Below, piece after piece: positions 52,742 to 60,985 of a stretch of DNA of 64,000 nucleotides (position 1 is its first letter; every line of letters begins with the position of its first letter). Source of the stretch: Lentzea atacamensis (GTDB lineage: Bacteria > Actinomycetota > Actinomycetes > Mycobacteriales > Pseudonocardiaceae); contig NZ_QLTT01000001.1 in NCBI RefSeq assembly GCF_003269295.1, forward strand, positions 515,635-579,634, written 5' to 3'. The translations under genes were made by a program, and so were the position numbers. The notes under the pieces are model-generated. The model worked only from the letters and a program-made list of their open reading frames with translations. It was not told the DNA's origin and searched no databases.

Positions 52742-53350
52742 GTGGAACCTGTCGCGCTGCCGCTGGGCCGGCCCCGTGAGGAGCGGGCCGACGCCGCGCG
52801 CAACCGCGCCCACCTGATCGACGTCGCGCGCCGGATGGTGGCGGAACTGGGCGCCGACAAGGTCACCATGGACGGCCTCGCCGAACGGGCGGGGCTGGGC
52901 AAGGGCACGGTGTTCCGCCGCTTCCGCACCCGTGCGGGCATCTTCCTCGCGCTGCTCGACGAGGAGGAGAAGCACTTCCAGCAACGGCTGCTGAGCGGAC
53001 CACCACCGCTCGGTCCCGGTGCGCCGGCGGTCGAGCGGCTGGTCGCGTTCGGCCGGGCACGCCTGGAGTTCCTCCTGGAGCACATGGTGCTGGCGCGTGC
53101 CTCGCTCGACCCGAGCCAGCCGGTTCCTCTCGACGAGAGCCCGTCGCTGTTCCACGTGCGGATGCTGCTGGGCGAGGCGTGCCCGGACGTGGCCGCGACC
53201 GGCCCCCTGGCGCTGCAGCTGGTCGCCGCGCTGGAAGGCCCTGTCCTGCTGTACCTGCAGAGCGCGGACGGCCCGGATCTCGCCACCGCGGTGGACGACC
53301 TGATCGCGAGCTGGCAGGTCCTGGCCGAGCGCGTCTGCGGCGTCAGCTGA
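52742..53350 (+). CDS. TetR-family transcriptional regulator
   Basis: Protein of 202 aa from a GTG start. The N-terminal DNA-binding part (about 15-65) reads ADAARNRAHLIDVARRMVAE, VTMDGLAERAGLGKGTVFRR and FRTRAGIFLALLDEEE, a canonical TetR helix-turn-helix. The rest is an all-helical ligand domain. The target is unknown. Its stop abuts the remnant of a threonine aldolase gene, which may once have been relevant to its regulon. Confidence 0.88.
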   Translation: MEPVALPLGRPREERADAARNRAHLIDVARRMVAELGADKVTMDGLAERAGLGKGTVFRRFRTRAGIFLALLDEEEKHFQQRLLSGPPPLGPGAPAVERLVAFGRARLEFLLEHMVLARASLDPSQPVPLDESPSLFHVRMLLGEACPDVAATGPLALQLVAALEGPVLLYLQSADGPDLATAVDDLIASWQVLAERVCGVS

Positions 53351-53502
53351 GCGCGCTCATGGCGGTCACCAGCCCGTCGACGTCCTCCGGGTGTCGGTGC
53401 CGTACCCCGCGGCCCGGAGGCGGCGCGGGCGACGGCGTCGAGGATCTCCTACGTGGTCCCCGCGGACTTGTCACTGGCGAAGGCGTGCGCGTAGGCGGTC
53501 AT
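53343..53502 (-). pseudogene. Remnant of a threonine aldolase-type gene
   Basis: From ATG 53502 the minus strand reads MTAYAHAFASDKSAGTT, a stop codon, EILDAVARAASG, then in another frame GYGTDT, and ends PEDVDGLVTAMSALS. The start matches the FASDN-AG-HPEIL...GYG-D opening and the end matches the last helix of low-specificity threonine aldolases (beta-eliminating lyases). About 300 central residues are missing. It is a deleted, stop-containing relic. Confidence 0.5.
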
Positions 53503-53517
53503 GTGGCGGGGCTCTTT

Positions 53518-54078
53518 TCAGCTGACGATGGGCGAGGCGATCACGACGGTGACGTCCGCCGGTCCGGCGCCGGTGCGGTAGAGGTGGGGAGCGTCGCCGG
53601 CGAAGGCGAGGAGGTCGCCGGGCCTCAGTTCGCGCGGGGCGTCCGACGGGCCCGCGGTCAGCCGGCCGGAGACGACCAGCAGGTGCTCCACGGTGCCGGT
53701 CGCGTGCGGCACGCCGTCCAGCTCGGTGTTCTCCGGCATGCGCAACCGCCAGATCTCCAGGCTGTTGCCGCTGCTGATCCGGCGCAGCAGCTCACGGCCG
53801 ACCTCGCCCTCGGCGATCTCGGTGCCCGGCACGTACACCGGGCCGGGATCGGTGTCGCGGGTCAGCAGGTCGGTCAGCGGGATCCGCAGCGCGATGGCGA
53901 GCGCGTCCAGCGTCTCCACCGTCGGGTTGCCCAGCCCGGCCTCCAGCTTGGACAGCGTCGCCTTGCTCAGGCCTGCACGGCGGGCCAGCTCCGAGCCGGT
54001 CATGCCGCGCTGCTCACGCCGCCGGCGGATCTGCGCGCCGACGGACGCGGCGGTGCTGCTCGTCGAGCGCCCCGCCAT
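53518..54078 (-). CDS. XRE-family regulator with cupin sensor
   Basis: Protein of 186 aa. The helix-turn-helix (about 14-70) reads IRRRREQRGMTGSELARRAG, LSKATLSKLEAGLGNPTVET. The C-terminal cupin (about 105-185) has SLEIWRLRMPENTELDGVPH, VEHLLVVSGRLTAGPSDAPR and LRPGDLLAFAGDAPHLYR. It probably senses a small metabolite. Its ATG overlaps the stop of the AlaX gene as TGATG, so it may regulate its own operon. Confidence 0.88.
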   Translation of the reverse strand: MAGRSTSSTAASVGAQIRRRREQRGMTGSELARRAGLSKATLSKLEAGLGNPTVETLDALAIALRIPLTDLLTRDTDPGPVYVPGTEIAEGEVGRELLRRISSGNSLEIWRLRMPENTELDGVPHATGTVEHLLVVSGRLTAGPSDAPRELRPGDLLAFAGDAPHLYRTGAGPADVTVVIASPIVS

Positions 54079-54758
54079 CACCGCGCCCCGTGCGCGGCGG
54101 AGTACGACACCCGGATCCGGCCCTTCTTGACCTTCAGCGTCGGCAGCACGAGATCTTCGAGGTCGCCGAGCGCGCGCACGTGCGTTCCCCCGCAAGGCGC
54201 CGCGTGCAGGGCACCCAGGCACACCACGCGCCGACCCCGCCCGTCTGTCTCGGCGGTCACCGGCAGGTTCTCGTCGACGGCCGCCGCGACCGCCTTGCGC
54301 AGCTCGGCGGTCACCTCCTCGCGGCCCGCCGGGTCGGCCAGCCGCGGGTCGTGCCCCGGATCGGCGAACTCGACGCGGGCCTGACCGGGGAAGTGGTTGT
54401 TGCCCGCCAGCTCCCACCCCCGCGCACGACCGGCAGCCTCGACGAGATGCCCGGCCGTGTGCAGCGCGGCGTGCGTCAGCCGCAGCTGGAGGTCGATCCG
54501 GGCCCGGACCCGTTGTCCCACGGCGAGCACCGGCCCCTCGGTCACCACCAGCCCCGACTCGGCCCGGACCGGCACGACCTCGACGTCGTCGAGCCATCCC
54601 CGGTCAGCGGGCTGACCACCGCCCTGCGGGTGGAACAGGCAGTGCTCGACGGCGGCCCACGGCCGTCCGTCCCGCTCCCCCACCGCGATCACCGTGGTGT
54701 CGGCCTGATCCGCGTAGGTGTCGTCGAGGTAGGTCCTGACCTGCATCGGGTACTCCAA
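54078..54758 (-). CDS. Alanyl-tRNA editing protein (AlaX-like)
   Basis: Cytoplasmic protein of 226 aa that should hydrolyse mischarged Ser- or Gly-tRNA(Ala). CLFHPQGGGQPADRGWLDD opens the editing core. The zinc site is formed by LTHAALHTAGHLVEA (HxxxH) and APCGGTHVRALGDLE (CxxxH), all present. The end KVKKGRIRVSYS is standard. It could start at ATG 54746 instead. It is coupled to an XRE-cupin regulator, an unusual partner for a tRNA-quality enzyme. Confidence 0.9.
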   Translation of the reverse strand: MEYPMQVRTYLDDTYADQADTTVIAVGERDGRPWAAVEHCLFHPQGGGQPADRGWLDDVEVVPVRAESGLVVTEGPVLAVGQRVRARIDLQLRLTHAALHTAGHLVEAAGRARGWELAGNNHFPGQARVEFADPGHDPRLADPAGREEVTAELRKAVAAAVDENLPVTAETDGRGRRVVCLGALHAAPCGGTHVRALGDLEDLVLPTLKVKKGRIRVSYSAAHGAR

Positions 54759-54777
54759 GCGTTGAACGATACGTTTA

Positions 54778-55404
54778 CTATATCGAACGCTGGAGCTGAC
54801 GGTCGTGGATCCGGCGCCACACGAGCAACGAGACGATCGCGCCGCACAGGCACAGGAACATGTCCCACTGCGTGTCCCACTGGTCGCCTTGCGTGCCGAG
54901 GAAGTCGTCCGCCCCGCTGCCGAGAGCGAGCGCGCTGAACCACTCGACGAACTCGAAACAGGCGCTGATCGTGAGACACACGCACACGGTGAGGAAGCCG
55001 GTCCAGCCGCCGGGTCGCAACGGTGTCCGGCGCAGCAACACCTCCCGGACAGCGACCGCGGGCACGAAGCCCTGAACGACGTGCGCGAAGCGGTCGTAGT
55101 TGTTGCGCTGGGTGCCGAACAGTTCCTGCGCCCACTCCCCGAGCGGCGTCTCCGCGTACGTGTACTGCCCGCCGTAGCAGAGCACCAGCGCGTGCAGCAC
55201 CAACAGCCAGGTGAGCAACCTGGTCAACGGGAACCGCTTGTGCAGCACGACCACCAGCGGGAGTCCGATCAGGACCCACACCACCTCGAGCAGCCAGGTG
55301 CCGGGCGACCTCGCCAGCACACCGGTCACCACCAGCGCGGCGACCACGACGCCCGCCAGCACCCATCCCTCGGTCCGGCCCACACCGCGCACTTCGTGTT
55401 CCAT
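54778..55404 (-). CDS. DUF2238/YjdF-like membrane protein
   Basis: Integral membrane protein of 208 aa with about six helices. YGGQYTYAETPLGEWAQELF and NNYDRFAHVVQGFVPAVAVR, then ISACFEFVEWFSALALG and DFLGTQGDQWDTQWDMFLCL are the diagnostic DUF2238 motifs with conserved acidic and His residues. Its function is unknown. It is the last gene before AlaX on this strand, with a 19-bp gap, so readthrough is possible. Confidence 0.85.
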   Translation of the reverse strand: MEHEVRGVGRTEGWVLAGVVVAALVVTGVLARSPGTWLLEVVWVLIGLPLVVVLHKRFPLTRLLTWLLVLHALVLCYGGQYTYAETPLGEWAQELFGTQRNNYDRFAHVVQGFVPAVAVREVLLRRTPLRPGGWTGFLTVCVCLTISACFEFVEWFSALALGSGADDFLGTQGDQWDTQWDMFLCLCGAIVSLLVWRRIHDRQLQRSI

Positions 55405-55473
55405 GCCGGGAGAACCTATGGGAAACCGCCACCGACGCGGACGCGCCGGCCGATCCGGTTACCTCATCTACAT

Positions 55474-56709
55474 CTATCCGACGGTGTTCATCGGCCTGAC
55501 GGTGTCCTTCAGGTCCGTCGAGCGGATTCGCATGGTGCCGGCGAGCGCGACCGCGATGACGACCAGCGTGACCAGCGCCAGCGCGGGATAGGCCCACCCG
55601 ACCGCCGACAGCCAGCCGGGCCGGCTGATCGTCCAGATCGTCGGCTGCCGGCGCAGCTGGAACGCGATCACGTCCCAGAACATGACGGGACACCACAGCA
55701 CCAGCAAGGTGATGCGCGCCCACGTCGCGATCCGCGTGTACACCAGCCAGATCAGCAGCGGAGCGACCCACACCCAGTGGTGGTCCCACGAGATCGGCGA
55801 GAGCAGCAAACCGAGGAACTGCACGGTCACCACACCGATCAGCGCGTCGCCCGCCCGCACAGCCGCCCGCAGCGCGAACCCGGCCAGCACCACCGCCGCC
55901 ACCGCGGCGATCAACCAGGGCCACGACGGGCCCACGTCGTAACCGAAGGTGCGCGACAACGCCCCGCGCAGCGACTGGTTGTGCGCGGTGGCGACCGGGC
56001 CCACCCGGTCCGGGTCGCCGAACAGCACGAACCAGTACTGCTTGGCCTGGTTGAAGTCCACCAGGAAGCCGAGTCCGACGCTCGCCGCGAACGCGACGAT
56101 CGACCACACCGCGGCTGCCCACCTGCGGGTGGCGAGGAAGTACAGGCCCGAGATCGCGGGCACGAGCTTCACGCCCGCCGTCAGGCCGATCCCGGCGCCC
56201 GCGACGCGCTGGTCGCGCGCCACCATCGCGGCGAGCACGACGGCCGCCAGCACCAGGTTGATCTGTCCGAACTCGAAGGTGTGGAAGACCGGCATCATCC
56301 ACAGCAGCACCGCGGTCCACAGGATCGCCCGCTGCCGCCACAGGCGCGCGTCGGTCGTCCAGCGCTCGCCCGCGATCAGCCGCAGCGTCACGCGCACGAT
56401 CCAGTACAGGCACAGCACCGACAACAGCCGGAAGCTCCACTGGGCGAGGCCCCAGAACATCCACGTCATCGGCAGGAACACCAGCGCGCCGAACGGCGGG
56501 TAGGTGAACGGCAGCGGGAAGTCAGGCGGCGAGTGCGGCGAGGTCACCTGGTACAGGTCGCCCTCGAGCACGTGCGGAGCCAGCGACCAGTACACGTACA
56601 GGTCGATCGACTCGTTGCCGAACCCGGTGACGATGACCCACGTGCGGGCGACCGCGGAGATCGCGAGCAGCCAGGGAGCGACGGCCAGGAGCCGCTGTTC
56701 CAGTTTCAC
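55474..56709 (-). CDS. GT87-family membrane mannosyltransferase (first of tandem pair)
   Basis: GT-C glycosyltransferase of 411 aa from a GTG start overlapping the upstream gene's stop. About ten helices. IDLYVYWSLAPHVLEGDLYQ has the acidic residue of the GT-C active loop, followed by PLPFTYPPFGALVFLP, FGQINLVLAAVVLAAM, GLTAGVKLVPAISGLYFLAT and LLSPISWDHHWVWVAPLL. It resembles PimE-like polyprenyl-phosphomannose-dependent alpha-mannosyltransferases. It likely acts outside the membrane on lipid-linked mannans. It is paralogous to the next gene. Confidence 0.88.
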   Translation of the reverse strand: MKLEQRLLAVAPWLLAISAVARTWVIVTGFGNESIDLYVYWSLAPHVLEGDLYQVTSPHSPPDFPLPFTYPPFGALVFLPMTWMFWGLAQWSFRLLSVLCLYWIVRVTLRLIAGERWTTDARLWRQRAILWTAVLLWMMPVFHTFEFGQINLVLAAVVLAAMVARDQRVAGAGIGLTAGVKLVPAISGLYFLATRRWAAAVWSIVAFAASVGLGFLVDFNQAKQYWFVLFGDPDRVGPVATAHNQSLRGALSRTFGYDVGPSWPWLIAAVAAVVLAGFALRAAVRAGDALIGVVTVQFLGLLLSPISWDHHWVWVAPLLIWLVYTRIATWARITLLVLWCPVMFWDVIAFQLRRQPTIWTISRPGWLSAVGWAYPALALVTLVVIAVALAGTMRIRSTDLKDTVRPMNTVG

Positions 56710-57905
56710 AGCGCGACCTCCGCGCGTCGTCCCACGCGGAGCAGCCTCGGCACGGCCGCGAGGGTGAGCAGTCCGAGCGCCGGGTAGACCCAGCCGAGCG
56801 CGGCCAGCGGCCACGGCCTCGGAATGTCCCAAATGGACGGTTGCTGGTTGATGAGGAAGGTGATGACGTCAGAGCCGGTGACGACGACCCACGCGACGGC
56901 GAGCGCCAGATGCCTTGCCCCGTAGGCCAGCCACAGCACCAGCGGGATGACCCACAACCAGTGGTGGCTCCACGAGATCGGCGAGATGAGCAGTCCGAAG
57001 AACTGCACCGCGAGCACCGCGGCCAACTGGTCCCCCGCCCGCACCGCGGCGCGCACGGCGAACCACGTCAGCGCGGCCGACACGGCCACCGCGAGTAGCC
57101 ACGGCCAGGACATCTCGACGTCGTAACCGAAAGAGCGGGACAACGCGCCGCGCAGCGACTGGTTGATCGCCGAGCCCACCGGTCCCACCCGGTCCGCCGC
57201 ACCGAGCAGCTCGAACCAGTAGCGCCACGAGTCCGGGGCCGACACGAGTAAGCCCAGCGCCACCGTGATCGCGAAACCGGCCGCCGACCACGCCGCCGCG
57301 GCGAACCTGCGGGTGGCGAGGAAGTACAGCACGGAGATCCCCGGCGTCAGCTTCATCCCGATGCCGGCGCCGACACCGAGTCCCGCCACCGCCTGCCGGG
57401 TCGACACCACGGCCGCGAACACCCCGGCGACCAGGACGAGGTTGATCTGTCCGAAGTCGAGGGTCTTGCGCACCGGCTCGCACCACAGCGCCACCGCGGT
57501 CCACAGCAACGCCCGGCGCGACCACGTGACGTCGCAGGGCTGATCCGCCCTGGCCGCCAGCAGCTTCAGCGCCGTCCGCACCAGCCACCACAGGCAGAGC
57601 ACCGACAGCACCTGCCACACGATCCGCGCGGCGAGCCACGGCAGGGCCGACACCGGCAGGAACACCATCGCCGCGAACGGCGGGTAGGTGAACGGCAGCG
57701 GGAAGTCCGCCGTGAACGGCATGTTGATGTCGTAGAGCTGATCGGACAGGACGTTCGGAGCGAGGCTCCAGTAGACCTTGAGGTCGATCATTCCCCAGTT
57801 CGCCGGATTGCCCAGCGTCCAGGCGTACACGGCGAGCGACAGGCCCAGCACGAGTGGCGCGAACCTCAGTGCCCGGCTCTCGGCGGCCCGCACGAGCTCA
57901 ACCAC
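56706..57905 (-). CDS. GT87-family membrane mannosyltransferase (second of tandem pair)
   Basis: GT-C protein of 399 aa, a close paralogue of its downstream neighbour. Shared motifs are IDLKVYWSLAPNVLSDQLYD, PLPFTYPPFAAMVFLPVSAL, FGQINLVLVAGVFAAVV, GAGIGMKLTPGISVLYFLAT, NQSLRGALSRSFGYDV and LISPISWSHHWLWVIPLVLW. The pair probably arose by tandem duplication. It overlaps the MptB-like gene by 8 nt and its partner by 4 nt, so all three are cotranscribed. The acceptor is unproven. Confidence 0.88.
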   Translation of the reverse strand: MVELVRAAESRALRFAPLVLGLSLAVYAWTLGNPANWGMIDLKVYWSLAPNVLSDQLYDINMPFTADFPLPFTYPPFAAMVFLPVSALPWLAARIVWQVLSVLCLWWLVRTALKLLAARADQPCDVTWSRRALLWTAVALWCEPVRKTLDFGQINLVLVAGVFAAVVSTRQAVAGLGVGAGIGMKLTPGISVLYFLATRRFAAAAWSAAGFAITVALGLLVSAPDSWRYWFELLGAADRVGPVGSAINQSLRGALSRSFGYDVEMSWPWLLAVAVSAALTWFAVRAAVRAGDQLAAVLAVQFFGLLISPISWSHHWLWVIPLVLWLAYGARHLALAVAWVVVTGSDVITFLINQQPSIWDIPRPWPLAALGWVYPALGLLTLAAVPRLLRVGRRAEVAL

Positions 57906-59403
57906 CGTTCCCCCTGACCAGTTGCGTCGGCTCGGTGACCGTCGGCGCGGGTTGCAGCAGCGACCGTCCGACCCACCAGCCGGCGACCACCGTGGCAGCG
58001 AAGTAGGGCCACCACACCCAGGGGTTCATGTCGTCGTACGTCCACCTGGCGACGATCGTGCCGTCAGGCAGCGTGACCAGCACCATCCAGACGGAAACGC
58101 CTGCCAGGACGGCGATCCCGCGTTCCTTCCACGCGAAGGCCGCGGCCAGTGCCAGCGCCCAGGTGAAGTACCACGGCAGCACCGACGGTGCGAGCAGTGA
58201 CGCGGCGAGCAGGGCGATGGTGGCGCGCCTGACCGCCTCCACGCCGCCCTCCCGCGCGAGCCACCACTGCCGCACGAGCACGACGGCGAGCACTACCAGT
58301 CCCGCCGCGCGGAAGAAGCCGAGGAAGCCGTCGCGGGTGAAGCCGGGGACGTAGTGGCCCACGGAGTAGAAGAGGAGTTCCGCCGCGGCGCACGGCAGCG
58401 ACATCCACGTCAGCAACGGGCCCTGTGACCGCAGCACGCTGATCCAGCCGAGGTCGACCCCCGCGACCACGGTGGCCGCGGCGAAGGTGGCCGCGAAGAC
58501 CGCTCCGCCGGCACCCGCCGCCACGAGGAAACGCTGCCTGGCCGGACCGGTCAGCCGGGCCGCCCACACCCACACGAGGAAGGGCGCGACGAGCAGCGCT
58601 GTCGCTTTCACGGCGGCGGCCAGCGCGATGAACGCGAAGCCGGTGAGATGTCTGCGGTCCAGCACTTTGAGCACGCCGACCGCCATCAGGCCGACCATGA
58701 GGATGTCGTTGTGAGCACCGCCGATGCCCAGTGCCACCACCAACGGGTTGGCCACCGTGAGCCACAGCGCGACGGAGGTGCGTCCGCCGAGGTGTGCGGT
58801 GAGACGGGGAATCGCCCAGGCGAGCAGCACCAGGCCGGTCAGCACGGCGAGCCGCATGAAGATGGCGCCGAGGATGACGTTGTCACCGGTCAGGAAGACC
58901 GTCACCTTGCCCAGCAGGAGGAACAGCGGCCCGTAGGGCGACGGCGTCTCCTGCCAGAGCCCCGCCACGTTGCCCCGCAGCGGAAGATCCAGCACTGACG
59001 CGCCGCGCACGTACGGGTCGAAGCCGCGCAACGCGACGGCACCCTGCGCCAGGTAGCTGTAGACGTCGCGGCTGTAGAGCGGGGGCGCGATGATCAGCGG
59101 CGCGGTCCACGCCGCGGCGGCCACCGACACGATCCGGCCGCCCGCCTCGCCCTTGAGCACCATGCGGCCGAGCCGGACCCACGACAGCACCATGAGCCCG
59201 AGACCGGCGAACAGGACCATGAAGGCGAGGTCGTGGCCGTGCCCGTACCTGATCGCGTTCAGGATCGTCCCGCTCAGCAGCGGGTCCCTGCGCACGATCG
59301 CACCGGCTCCCAGGCCGCCGACGGCGAGCATGACGGCACCGATCACGCCTGGCCACAGGATTCGCCGCGGAATTCGCCGGAGCACAGCTCCAACAGCGGT
59401 CAC
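57898..59403 (-). CDS. Alpha-(1-6)-mannosyltransferase, MptA/MptB-like
   Basis: GT-C membrane protein of 501 aa with about 13 helices. YSRDVYSYLAQGAVALRGFD has the RDVYSY acidic loop typical of MptA/MptB, with WQETPSPYGPLFLLLGKVTV, ANPLVVALGIGGAHNDILMV and LAPSVLPWYFTWALALAAAF. The family elongates the alpha-1,6-mannan backbone of lipomannan from polyprenyl-phosphomannose. It heads a three-gene operon with two GT87 enzymes, which would add branches or side mannoses. Confidence 0.88.
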   Translation of the reverse strand: MTAVGAVLRRIPRRILWPGVIGAVMLAVGGLGAGAIVRRDPLLSGTILNAIRYGHGHDLAFMVLFAGLGLMVLSWVRLGRMVLKGEAGGRIVSVAAAAWTAPLIIAPPLYSRDVYSYLAQGAVALRGFDPYVRGASVLDLPLRGNVAGLWQETPSPYGPLFLLLGKVTVFLTGDNVILGAIFMRLAVLTGLVLLAWAIPRLTAHLGGRTSVALWLTVANPLVVALGIGGAHNDILMVGLMAVGVLKVLDRRHLTGFAFIALAAAVKATALLVAPFLVWVWAARLTGPARQRFLVAAGAGGAVFAATFAAATVVAGVDLGWISVLRSQGPLLTWMSLPCAAAELLFYSVGHYVPGFTRDGFLGFFRAAGLVVLAVVLVRQWWLAREGGVEAVRRATIALLAASLLAPSVLPWYFTWALALAAAFAWKERGIAVLAGVSVWMVLVTLPDGTIVARWTYDDMNPWVWWPYFAATVVAGWWVGRSLLQPAPTVTEPTQLVRGNGG

Positions 59404-59620
59404 AACAACTACGCGCCCTTCGTCCCCGGCGGCGAGCGCTGAGCAGCTGCGGGGTTAGTACAAAACGGATTGGCCTCGATGCAATCACAAGATCAATCCG
59501 CAGACCAGGAAGAAGTGTCGGAGGGATCCGATGCACAGTTCTGCCGGTGGTTCTGCCTGCGTTCCGCCTGCCGGACGGATAACGGCCTGGTCGTCGCCTG
59601 TGCCAACTACTCTCGCGAAC

Positions 59621-60904
59621 ATGCGCGCGTTGTGGGTGCCCGCGAGTCAGCTCGGTGCGGTCCTGCCGGTGATCCCGGTCGCGGAACACCTCGCGTCGAA
59701 CGGGTGCGAGGTGACCGCCGTCGCGTCCGGCGCCCTGGAGCTGCACCGGCCCTCGGTCTCGGAGTCGGTGCGGTTCATCTCCTTTCCCACCACCGTGAAG
59801 CACACGGGCAGGGAGGAGGTGAGCGCGGCCAGCAGCCGCCTGGAGCACGTCGAGACGCAGGAGGAGAAGGAGCGGCGCATCTTCGCGCGGACCGTGCGGG
59901 AGATCGAGGACATCACCGCCGCCGTCAAGATGACCCGGCCCGACGTGATCCTCGGCGATCCGTTCGTCATGGGCACACCGCTCGCGGGCGAGCTCCTCGG
60001 CGTGCCGGTGGTGTCCCTGATCCACCACCTCTTCGACGAGGGCGCCTCGCACTACTGGCCGCACCAGCACGTGTGGATGCGCAGGAACCCGAAGAGCCCC
60101 GAGGGGTTCGTCGAGTGGTGGAACGGCCTGCGCTGCCGGCTCGGCCTGCCCCCGGAACCGAGACCCGCCGCGCAGGCCCAGTGGTGGCCGCACTCCCGCC
60201 ACGCCTCGGTGCTGCTGACGCACCCGATGGTGCGTTATCGCCCCCGCCCGCTGCCCGCGTACGCCGGCCTCGCGCTGCCGCGGATGTGGGCCCCCTCCGC
60301 GGGGTACGGCGACGCCGAGTCCGTCGTGGACAGGATGACGGCCGGGCGAACGCCCCAGGTGCTGGTGACGAGTTCCTCGCTGTGGCAGCCGGACAGCGGC
60401 TTCGTGTGGTCGGCCATCGAGGCGTGCCGCGAGCTGGGCTGGGACGTCACCACGACCGTGCCGTCCGTCAAGGACTCCGGCAGCCGCGTGACGGCCGCCC
60501 ACTCGTTCCTCCCGCACTCGCGCCTCCTCCCCGCGGCGGACGTCGTCGTGACGGGAGCCGGTCTGGGGACGGCACTGCGCGCCGTCGAGGCCAGGACTCC
60601 GCTCGTGCTCTGCCCGTCGAGGTGGACCAACCCGCGGTCCCGGAAGCGGGACACCACGCACATCGCCGAGGTGCTCACCGGCGCGGGCGTCGCCGAACGC
60701 GTCTTCCAGGAGGACGCGACCCCGGACGCGATGCGAGCCGCGCTGCAACGGCTCGTCGCGCGCCGCGACGAGGTGCGCCGCCGGTTCGGCGAGTTCGGTG
60801 CGGCGCTGGAGGACGGCCTGAGATCCAGGGCGGTCCTCGACACGGATGGCCTCTGCGAGCTGATCCGGCGCGTCGCGGAACGCGGACGTCCGGCGCCAGC
60901 CTGA
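59621..60904 (+). CDS. Glycosyltransferase, GT1/UGT-like
   Basis: GT-B enzyme of 427 aa. MRALWVPASQLGAVLPVIPV and AEHLASNGCEVTAVASG form the first Rossmann unit. The C-terminal domain has VLVTSSSLWQPDSGFVW, AAHSFLPHSRLLPAADVVVT and GAGLGTALRAVEARTPLVLC, like the nucleotide-sugar site of MGT/UGT enzymes. It could glycosylate a natural product or sterol; the acceptor is unknown. ATG 59531 has a better ribosome binding site (GGAGGGATCCG) and would add a 30-residue extension of low complexity; 59621 matches the family start. Confidence 0.8.
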   Translation: MRALWVPASQLGAVLPVIPVAEHLASNGCEVTAVASGALELHRPSVSESVRFISFPTTVKHTGREEVSAASSRLEHVETQEEKERRIFARTVREIEDITAAVKMTRPDVILGDPFVMGTPLAGELLGVPVVSLIHHLFDEGASHYWPHQHVWMRRNPKSPEGFVEWWNGLRCRLGLPPEPRPAAQAQWWPHSRHASVLLTHPMVRYRPRPLPAYAGLALPRMWAPSAGYGDAESVVDRMTAGRTPQVLVTSSSLWQPDSGFVWSAIEACRELGWDVTTTVPSVKDSGSRVTAAHSFLPHSRLLPAADVVVTGAGLGTALRAVEARTPLVLCPSRWTNPRSRKRDTTHIAEVLTGAGVAERVFQEDATPDAMRAALQRLVARRDEVRRRFGEFGAALEDGLRSRAVLDTDGLCELIRRVAERGRPAPA

Positions 60905-60956
60905 GCCGCGGCCGAAAATTTCCGGTACCGCGGGTGACCCACGAGGACTATGCAAC

Positions 60957-60970
60957 TGAAACGTGTTCTA
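60957..60970. promoter_or_regulatory. KstR-like operator
   Basis: TGAAACGTGTTCTA fits the KstR consensus TNNAACNNGTTNNA exactly. Flanking bases extend it to the pattern AACTnnAACnnGTTnnAGTT (60954-60973). It ends 15 bp before the ATG of the DapB-like gene. KstR represses sterol-catabolism genes, and a cholesterol oxidase lies next door, so the match is meaningful. Confidence 0.6.
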
Positions 60971-60985
60971 GTTATCCTACGACGC

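Noticed and set aside
59531..59620. Longer start for the glycosyltransferase at ATG 59531
   Set aside because: It has a good ribosome binding site, but the added 30 residues are low-complexity and precede the first Rossmann strand that normally begins this family. It is kept only as an alternative.
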